64,000 nt of DNA. Origin: Arbacia lixula. Taxonomy: Eukaryota > Echinodermata > Echinoidea > Arbacioida > Arbaciidae. The stretch spans positions 61,001-125,000 of the forward strand of contig CAVLGW020000024.1 in assembly GCA_963669155.1 (NCBI GenBank). Reading direction: 5' to 3'. Numbering within the stretch: position 1 is the stretch's first letter; every line of letters starts with the position of its first letter. Below, one piece after another: positions 57,401-64,000 of this stretch. The notes beneath the pieces are model-generated. The model had not been told where the DNA came from and searched no databases. It worked only from the letters and a program-made list of their open reading frames with translations. Made by a program: the position numbers and the translations under genes.

Positions 57401-59048
57401 CAGGTGAGTGAGGCAGTTATGAGATGAACAAGCATGTACATTAAATTTAACGTTTATCATCGTTTGTTATGCACTAATAATTATATTCAAACTCAAAAGG
57501 CCTCTCTAAGTAGGCTTCACAAGCTATTTCAGGCAATTCACTACATTATTCTATTGTACGTATGTCCTGTTTATAAAAGAAAACAAACTTTCCTGACGTC
57601 GACAAGATTTGATAGAACCCATTACTTTTAAAATACAGACATTGATTGTTTTATCAGATCAAACCTGTTACCTTCGATTTGTAAAATTACTGATGACTGC
57701 AATGCGTCAGTAGTCGTTGATATCAAGCAACTGTAACGTCCAGCATGGTGCAATTGCAAACCATGTATCAACAGGTAACTGGGACTTAGCTTGCCAACAG
57801 TATATTCCTGTGTCTGCGTTAGGAAACAGGTAATCCCACATCGAATAATTTCAACATCGTTATGCTTCCATACTACGGACGATGGAGAGTTCAGAGGCAC
57901 CGAGTTATTGCAGGGCAAACGTGTGTTTCCATTTATAGTACCGATGACGAGCAGATTCGTCTCGTTAGGTACACCAGCTTCTAATTCTGAAATGAGGAAA
58001 AATAAAAATCGTGCGAGGCTAATAGATGACAAGTGCCTTCTGCACGCCAACTTAATAATGCAAACAACAACGATACATATATAAAAGTACGAACTGAGTT
58101 GTATAAGTCGACTGGGAATGACTCTTACCTTTCCCAATATAATGATGTACGAAATGATGTAGTATAATTCAGGGAGACTTGTTGTATCAACTATTATCTT
58201 TTAATGTCTTTGTTTTTAGGAACTTCTCAAACAAATGTATATAGTCATGGCTTGCGATCCTCTTCAAATTTTCTCAATTAATATTTTTGGATGCAATCCA
58301 GATACCATTGGAGTTGAAATTTCGCCTGGCAATCAAGCTATAAGTGTCGTTTGCCCATGCATCTTTTAAGCACGACATGAAAATTAAGTTTCACATTGCA
58401 CCAACATATGGTTAATTGTAGTAAAAGTGAAGCATGCCTTTAAAGTTGATAAGAAACATGAAAGTTGATAGGAGGTGTAATTCAAGTAGTCCTTCGTTTA
58501 ATTTTTGTTTAGTTCTATGAATTTGTAATCCTTGTAATCCACTTAAATATTTATAGGCGACATATAAAGCAACGCATATATTTTTGGTAACTTAGTTATG
58601 TTTTACACTGCAGGCACCGTGATGTACTCGTGTACTGTGCATAATCAATGTATGTTGTACATTCGTTTAGAATTTGGAAGTATGAAACGGGCTTGAGATG
58701 CACCATCGTAGAATTCCCTACGTAAAGAGTTTTCTACAATAAAGTGGACACACACAAATCTTAGGTGATCACGATCAACATTTTGGCTAATTGTAACTAC
58801 ACGTACGTGACATTCGTCCCTGGTGTGAAGTAGGGAATGGCTTCTTTTAGGGAATGGCTTTATAAAACCGGAATCACAAATCTGTATTTAAGTCTATGTT
58901 TTCAAGGTAACGGAAGTGTAGTAATTTTAGGACCACTATTATGTTAAATACCAAAACACTTACCATGAAGGAGAATTGAGAGCAACAGGAGAAGAATCCA
59001 GTTGATAAATGTTCTGCTTTCGCACGATGTAACTGCAAATCGGCGCAT
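51103..59048 (-). CDS. Gene C: four-Ig single-pass receptor with tyrosine-motif tail, 664 aa
   Basis: Eight exons: 59048-58964, 57986-57672, 56823-56476, 54306-53956, 53544-53194, 52820-52713, 51983-51892, 51447-51103. All junctions GT/AG; 1995 coding bases. Signal peptide 1-28, V-type Ig 29-133, three C2-like Ig domains 134-483, membrane segment in 484-519, tail 520-664 with YADV, FYDQ, YEND, YVPM and DGYLIPS. Paralogue of gene B with one extra Ig. Ig3 and Ig4 exons have equal length (351 bases) and closely similar cores, so one arose by exon duplication. A Tc1 palindrome lies in intron 3. Function as an SH2-adaptor-recruiting receptor is inferred from the motifs. Confidence 0.82.
51892..51983 (-). 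CDS. Gene C exon 7: cytoplasmic linker
   Basis: Encodes QHTLDNGTLPPVPASSRN and a short polar end. It starts after TGATGTAG, donor CGT|GTAAGC, phase 1-0, the same phase change as gene B exon 6. Both linkers contain a PPVP or PVPP proline motif. Confidence 0.7.
52713..52820 (-). CDS. Gene C exon 6: transmembrane segment
   Basis: IFIILTIVVPNALFFFICCG followed by WKRS. Acceptor ATTCGCCCAG, donor G|GTAAAA, phase 1-1. Two juxtamembrane cysteines could be palmitoylated. Confidence 0.82.
53194..53544 (-). CDS. Gene C exon 5: Ig domain 4
   Basis: TLICETEPPVKP, QLEWNTT and SISCGTA. Same length as exon 4. Acceptor TACCCTTAG, donor G|GTTGGT, which is weaker than average. Confidence 0.85.
53956..54306 (-). 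CDS. Gene C exon 4: Ig domain 3
   Basis: TLICETSPPVTP, ELLWDTD and IIKCETG. Acceptor GTTCTTTCAG, donor G|GTAAGC, phase 1-1. Confidence 0.87.
55729..55944 (-). pseudogene. Tc1 transposase C-terminus, left arm
   Basis: Reads SPDLNPKENLWWDLKKAV, then EEWANISKVRCEKLV, SSRLQEVIAPNGCCTKY and stop. The glutamate in NPKEN corresponds to the third DDE catalytic residue; the first two aspartates are absent from the element. Confidence 0.88.
55955..56072 (+). pseudogene. Tc1 transposase C-terminus, right arm
   Basis: Begins later than the left-arm copy, at about EELANTPEERCEKLV, and shares the ending VIAPNGCCTKY and stop. The upstream codons with the catalytic glutamate are missing here, so the junction of the palindrome is asymmetric. 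Confidence 0.85.
56476..56823 (-). CDS. Gene C exon 3: Ig domain 2
   Basis: VLMCDTDD, EIYWNTTL and YITCSSV. Acceptor CAATCCAG, donor G|GTAGCG. The Tc1-derived palindrome begins 21 bases into the following intron. Confidence 0.85.
57672..57986 (-). CDS. Gene C exon 2: V-type Ig domain
   Basis: TRLPCNN, SVVWKHN, EIIRCGITC and HAGRYSCLI; homologous to gene B exon 2. Two extra cysteines lie in the middle (RCGITC). Acceptor CTCATTTCAG, donor G|GTAACA. Confidence 0.87.
58964..59048 (-). CDS. Gene C exon 1: signal peptide
   Basis: N-terminal basic/polar stretch then WILLLLLSILLH, followed by donor G|GTAAGT, phase 1. The hydrophobic core begins about residue 17, so this is a long n-region or the true start is a later non-ATG; no other ATG is in frame before the core. 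Confidence 0.72.
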
Positions 59049-60480
59049 GTTTGCAACAACATTTACCCGTCAGTATACAAGTATGTTGATGATGATATGA
59101 TATAAGCATTAAGTTTACAGAGCAAGCGACTATCTCGCAGTGGCACCAATAGGCTGCAGAACGCTGTTGCATCTGATCTTTCTCAGGTAATGAAATGTTC
59201 TTTTCAGCAAACGTAAAATTACTTGGCCAACACAGCCGCATTTTCTAGTAACGCATATCTTGCATTACACGACAAATTATGCGCAGACTTAGGCAAGTTC
59301 TTAGCATAATGCGCATAGATGCTCGTCTCGCAAGCGGCGAATCAACTATATACACGAGTTCGTAAAGATTGACTTTCATCAAACAGGAAGCCTATGTCAG
59401 TTCTGGGTTTCTTTGTTACGCACTAGTCGACTCTTCGGAAATTGAATTAAGTAGAAAGCATTGTTAAATACTTTTAAATCGTCAACCCGAACTTTTACTT
59501 GTTCGCATTAACCAACACAGACACCTACAACCACCTATATCGATACACTATAACAAACATATAAGATTGACCATGAGAAGCCATGGAGGAACTTAACATA
59601 TATATCTAGCTCAGTGTAAAGGAAAGTAGGTTCCTTTCCGAAGTCTTCAATATTAACCTGTTCATATATTTGGGCAGAGGGCAGCTTCTTCCTTAAATGT
59701 TCGCCATCCAGTTAGATCCCACTCGTGTTCAATAAGGAGTTGTACTTCAGTCCCCTGCCGTATTCAACCTTATTAAAGCTTGAGCACAGGTTGCGAGGAG
59801 TCCATTTAACGAATATGTTGAATGAAATATCCAAATTTCTAGTTATAATATAGAGATATACAAATATATATCGATAACCCTGTTTTTATTCACACGATAA
59901 TTGTAATTATGTGGCCTTTTTGATATCACTGTCTGTGAGATGTTCATCATACTCACTTCGCACGTAATATGAAGCAGTTGATCAGACGCGCACTCATTTT
60001 CTACGGTGGGCGAATAAAATAGTTGATATCAGAGTTGTAAGAATTAGGTCGATTCGTTTTGTGATAGTTTCTGAAACGGTCATAATTCTGGTATGTTGTG
60101 TGCAAGAGTCTGCAGATACACTACCAGCATATTATAAAGACATTATTAATGTATCTCGTTGCCAAATTTCAGACCTTTCTAACAAAGCTTAACTCGAAAT
60201 CAAATAACAGATCGCATAAGCTGCTGTCAACAAATCTTTTGTAAATACTCTAGTAACATAATTCAATGAATGTATCTTTACTTTTCATGAATAGCTACGG
60301 AGTATGTTTGTTTAACTTAAAGCAGGTGTAAATAGGTTTTGTAAATAGAACCTAAAACGAGAATGTGTTTAAAAATTAGAATATGCCTTACCCGAGTGCA
60401 ATTGCACTATCAAATTTGTTCACATTCTATATGTGCCATGTAGGAAGCATGGGATATAATGAACGCATGGGTCATCAGTC
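59049..60480. other. 5' flank of gene C, no gene seen
   Basis: AT-rich sequence upstream of the gene C start. I could not assign a core promoter or 5' non-coding exon. Confidence 0.45.
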
Positions 60481-60487
60481 AGAGCCG

Positions 60488-60531
60488 TTCTCCGTTATCG
60501 GAGAATGAACAAGTTCTCCGAAAATGGAGAA
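60488..60531. repeat. Two tandem TTCTCCG hairpins
   Basis: TTCTCCGTTATCGGAGAA (60488-60505) and TTCTCCGAAAATGGAGAA (60514-60531), separated by 8 bases. A related CTCCGATAATGGA segment lies at about 61490. Confidence 0.7.
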
Positions 60532-60938
60532 TATGTCGCAATCATCGAGCCTCCCTCGGTTCACCTACTTTCGCCTACGCGTGCAAAATGAATGGCAAAC
60601 CGCGACCGTTATCCAAATAAATGATTTGAAAAAATTATATTAAAAATGCCACCGGTTAGATTATCGTGTAAAGGAAGTATGTTAACTAAACATTATTAAG
60701 GTTTCATCACGTAAAATTAAAAGATGATCTATCCGGTGGAACTTTTGTTATTGGCAAAATGAATCCGTACCCGAGCATTCAATTTTCAAATTGTGATGCA
60801 GATAGCCTAATTCAATACGTCGGGAGTATTATTCGTCAAACACGTACAATACACATACGCATTTACCGTAGCGGTTACTGCATGCGCTCTGCACACCAGC
60901 GCACTCACCGAAGCTAGCATCTCAATCCTACTTGATCG

Positions 60939-61244
60939 TTAGCGGTTATTCAGTTTTCTTTGTATTATCGCTTTAGCTACAGTCCTATTGCAAATATGAT
61001 CCATTATTTTATGATGTTTTCGTAACATGAAAACATCAGTTGATGGGAAATATTCTTCAGTGAACAAGTGCTGCAATCGATCGCACAGAGTCTGCACGTA
61101 CACAGTTGAGGAAAACGCATCTGCAGCGGAATCCAAAGGAACAGCTACCGGGGAGCGCCGGGGTGCTGTCTCTGTCAGCTCCGCTTGCGCCGCTTGCTTG
61201 CAGTCGAACTTCGTAGCTCTATCTAAATTGCCCGCTCCAAGCAA
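60939..61244 (-). CDS. Unassigned ORF, 101 aa
   Basis: Minus-strand frame, GC-richer than its surroundings, open to an N-terminal region without clear start. The C-terminal half (CDRLQHLFTEEYFPSTDV, MLRKHHKIMDHI, then a basic end) looks protein-like. A plus-strand frame overlaps (61027-61320). Neither matches a family I know; it could be an exon, transposon-derived or chance. Confidence 0.2.
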   Translation of the reverse strand: MLGAGNLDRATKFDCKQAAQAELTETAPRRSPVAVPLDSAADAFSSTVYVQTLCDRLQHLFTEEYFPSTDVFMLRKHHKIMDHICNRTVAKAIIQRKLNNR

Positions 61245-61559
61245 AAGTGAGTTTATCGCGGAAAAACCCGTGGTTTCTGAAAGCAGCCCAAAAGCGGCAC
61301 CATTCCTATTTTGTATGTGAGGCTTGCTGCAAGCATTTCAGTCGTGTTGTGATAGGGACTTCGGCTTCAAACTCGCAGCGCGCACACATAGTTTTCAATT
61401 TCGAATAGTACAGGCAGCCTGGAAGGAGAATACGATCTAACGGCTCAATGCGAGCCGTTCGCATCGGATTATTTACGCCTCACCGAATATACTCCGATAA
61501 TGGATAATACAGTGATTCGCCGGTTCGGGCGAAGGGACTTAGCTGGTCATATCACGCTA

Positions 61560-64000
61560 TATTGCTAAAGTAATACGCCACAGTTGCCAATATCTCAGTC
61601 ATACGGGTCTCTCTCAGCATATATGTGGCTTTATATCACACTCACATTCTTAATTCAGCACGTACTTCTTCTTCTTTTTATATTTTGCTAATCATGCAGA
61701 CATTTCTCTCTCTGTATTCGATCTCTCAATTCTTCTCTTCGGTCCCCTACCATGCATTCCATTCATTGCTATATGATTTTGACATAATGCCAAACGAGCG
61801 ATTTCTATTCGGTATTTGTATTAGGCTGTCTACAAACGGAGTCATTACTCTTACCAATGTAAGTGCTGTGAAGAATTTTAATGCGTCTTTTTAGTATTAG
61901 TATTATTTACCGAGGGTAGCACATTCAGTGGTGAAGCACTGTTCGGTGTCAAAGAAATATAAAGATTTATTGCAATATGGTTTTCAATATCATATTTTTA
62001 TGATACAGTAGCCTAACATTCAGGAAGATTCGCATCACAAGTTAGTTTTACATTACGGATGTTGTTACTACGTTAGTCGTTGCTGGCTAACTATGTGTGC
62101 ACCATTGGTGCATTTTGGCACAAAGTGAACATGTAAACACATAAAATTGTGCACTTGTTTCGCTAACACACAAAGAAAAGGCCGATAACATACGTCATGT
62201 GATATGAGCTTTATCTTTTATCCAAAATAAACTTTTATACTGATGGAAATACAAGGAGCATGAAAACAATACTGAGTAACTTGTTAAAGAATGCAGTATA
62301 GTAAACGTAGGACATGCTATATTGCCTCTAGATTTCTATATTTATTCGTTATGAGAGCGTGCACATGTATAGAGAAACTTGTGAAAATAAATTTAAGCTT
62401 GTCTGTAAGCATTTGCGTCATGGTTATTGCGATAGCTTGCTTCTAAAACACTGCCATTCCACCAAAAGCTAAATTCTTCCATTTTCTTTGTTATTATGAT
62501 ATTGAAGTAAATGTTAGGTTTTGTAAACATGGTAAAGGGTGAGTTCTCGCGATTACTACGTGTGAGGATATAACTAACTACGTCACTAGCTTCTTACACA
62601 TTACACGTTTATAAATATGACACCATCAAATTGAAATGCATTCTACGAGGCTCGCTTATGTTATGATGTCGAACCCGGGCCCTATTTCACCAGGATGTGC
62701 GTAAGTAACGCACATGGGTTCATACGTGGACGCACGAAGAGTTAAAGCTCACCTGGTGACCTCTTCTACTGCTGCATGTGATACCCCAATGTGTTCCTGT
62801 TTTAAAACATACATATCCAAAGCATGTAATCACCTTCTAAGGCCAAAGAACCCATCAATAATTTTTTTCAATACATCAATACATCAATACATTAAAACAG
62901 TGATATTAGTGCGATACAGTATGTGGTTAACTATCATTCAGTTTGGTTATAGTATATGCTTGCCTAGTCTGTAGCGTTTTCACTTAATTTAGATGATACA
63001 TGACAACGTTATTACACACATACATAATCTCATACAGGCTTCTAAAAAATCGCATCTATGCAATAGTAATGGTGACCGATGATAATAATATGAGCTTAGA
63101 ACCTCACAAGCTTCGTTTTTATAGCACCCCCCCCCCCCCACACACACACACACACATTGCCATATCTGTTATTCAAGTGCACAAGCAATATTTTTGTTTT
63201 TGTTTCTATATGAAATATATCTATCTTGTTAATGACCCTCTATATTAATTTATCTGTACATCTATGAACACGTATCATTGTATGTATTGTACATTTCATG
63301 TTTGTATGTGGAACATCAATTCAGTTTATTTAAATTCAATGATTATGTGCCTATGTCCAAATATACATTGTATGTATTAATATTGGACCTACGGAACAAC
63401 AGTAAAAACCTAACTCAGTGTATAAACACAATATAAACTGCGTAACATAATTAGGTCATTCAAATGTATTACACATTACTTCTTCTCAAACCGCTGCCAC
63501 GATACGAACCATGCAAATACAGATATCATATTACATGATTACTGCTGATAAACATGAATGTGTACAATTTAAAGCTTACATCTTCATTTCAATCTCTTAG
63601 TTATTAATTCGTGCTTTGCCCATATAAAGTAAACGCTTAGCATTATACTGTAGGCCCTATAAATTTCATGTATTCAATATAATGGACATATGCATGCTGT
63701 ATGCACATTAAAAGGTGCATACTAGTATATGAAATGTGCACAAACTCTTACATCTCGGTTATGGTACACATTGTATTTATTAACGTACGGTTAAAATCTT
63801 AGAGACGTTAGTTATACTGGTTGATAGATATATACGAAAGTTTACACATTTTTCCAATGACGCTCCTTTAGCAACAAAAAACTAATCAAAACATTCAAGA
63901 CATTAACTATGATGAATTGATATTACAAATTGCAACATTACATTTGACAAACCAATTGTAAAGCTTTAATCGTTAATGGCTGCATACTCCATATCAAAGA
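61560..64000. other. No gene seen; one C-run/(CA)n tract
   Basis: AT-rich. Poly-C followed by CACACA lies at 63127-63157. Short ORFs lack splice signals and family resemblance. Confidence 0.5.

Noticed and set aside
714..63157. CRISPR array or prokaryotic operon signals
   Set aside because: Tandem repeats here lack regular short spacers, and split genes with GT/AG introns show eukaryotic DNA.

Overview
The window looks like nuclear DNA of a marine deuterostome invertebrate, most likely an echinoderm. Evidence for a eukaryote: intron-split genes with GT/AG junctions, abundant microsatellites, non-LTR and Penelope-like retroelement remains, and Tc1/mariner and TTAA-type DNA transposons. The echinoderm guess is recalled knowledge, not a search: the TGACCTTTGACC arrays ending in GACGGACG tracts and the TTCGTTATTCCGAAGG foldback repeats resemble repeats I associate with sea urchin and sea star genomes.

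Layout. 1-18.5 kb is repeat-dominated: a (CA)n block; a 6 kb element with long, hairpin-bearing terminal inverted repeats (1334-7337) that may carry a small cysteine-rich gene; a TTAA-flanked element with a 184-bp tandem array (9132-10250); a TGTGGTA/TACCACA minisatellite pair (10.5-13.2 kb); a foldback element (14304-14704); a palindromic mariner-type derivative (15373-16244); and a tandem array ending in a GACGGACG tract (16.9-17.9 kb).

18.6-59.0 kb holds three multi-exon genes for single-pass cell-surface receptors, assembled by hand from ORFs, splice sites and phases; each sums to an intact reading frame. Gene A (minus, 33678 to 18590, 12 exons, 595 aa) has a signal peptide, one V-type Ig domain, three six-cysteine selectin-type CCP/sushi domains, a membrane segment and a helical cytoplasmic region I do not recognise. 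Gene B (plus, 35901 to 40530, 7 exons, 554 aa) has a signal peptide, three Ig domains, a membrane segment and a tail with eight tyrosines. Gene C (minus, 59048 to 51103, 8 exons, 664 aa) is a paralogue of B with four Ig domains and a tail with the same ordered tyrosine motifs (YxD, YEND, YxxM, DGYxxPS). A and B are head-to-head with 2.2 kb between start codons; B and C are tail-to-tail. All extracellular-domain exons are phase 1-1, the arrangement that permits domain duplication and shuffling.

The A-B-C cluster is invaded by transposons: a Penelope-like fragment in head-to-head copies, a 2.9 kb TIR element with another element nested in its arm, and a second copy of the foldback family all sit in one 6.9 kb intron of gene A; an L2-like LINE end lies in its first intron; a Tc1 palindrome lies 21 bp from a splice donor of gene C; and a LINE with a 494-aa reverse-transcriptase reading frame lies between B and C. 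A tRNA-like sequence with anticodon TCA, probably a SINE head, is at 43000-43072. From 59 kb to the end I see little beyond one unassigned ORF, tandem hairpins and short simple repeats.

The best candidate for something undescribed is the receptor cluster: two paralogues with conserved SH2-docking tails next to an Ig/CCP receptor with an orphan cytoplasmic domain, suggesting a small immune- or adhesion-type signalling locus. That function is inference.
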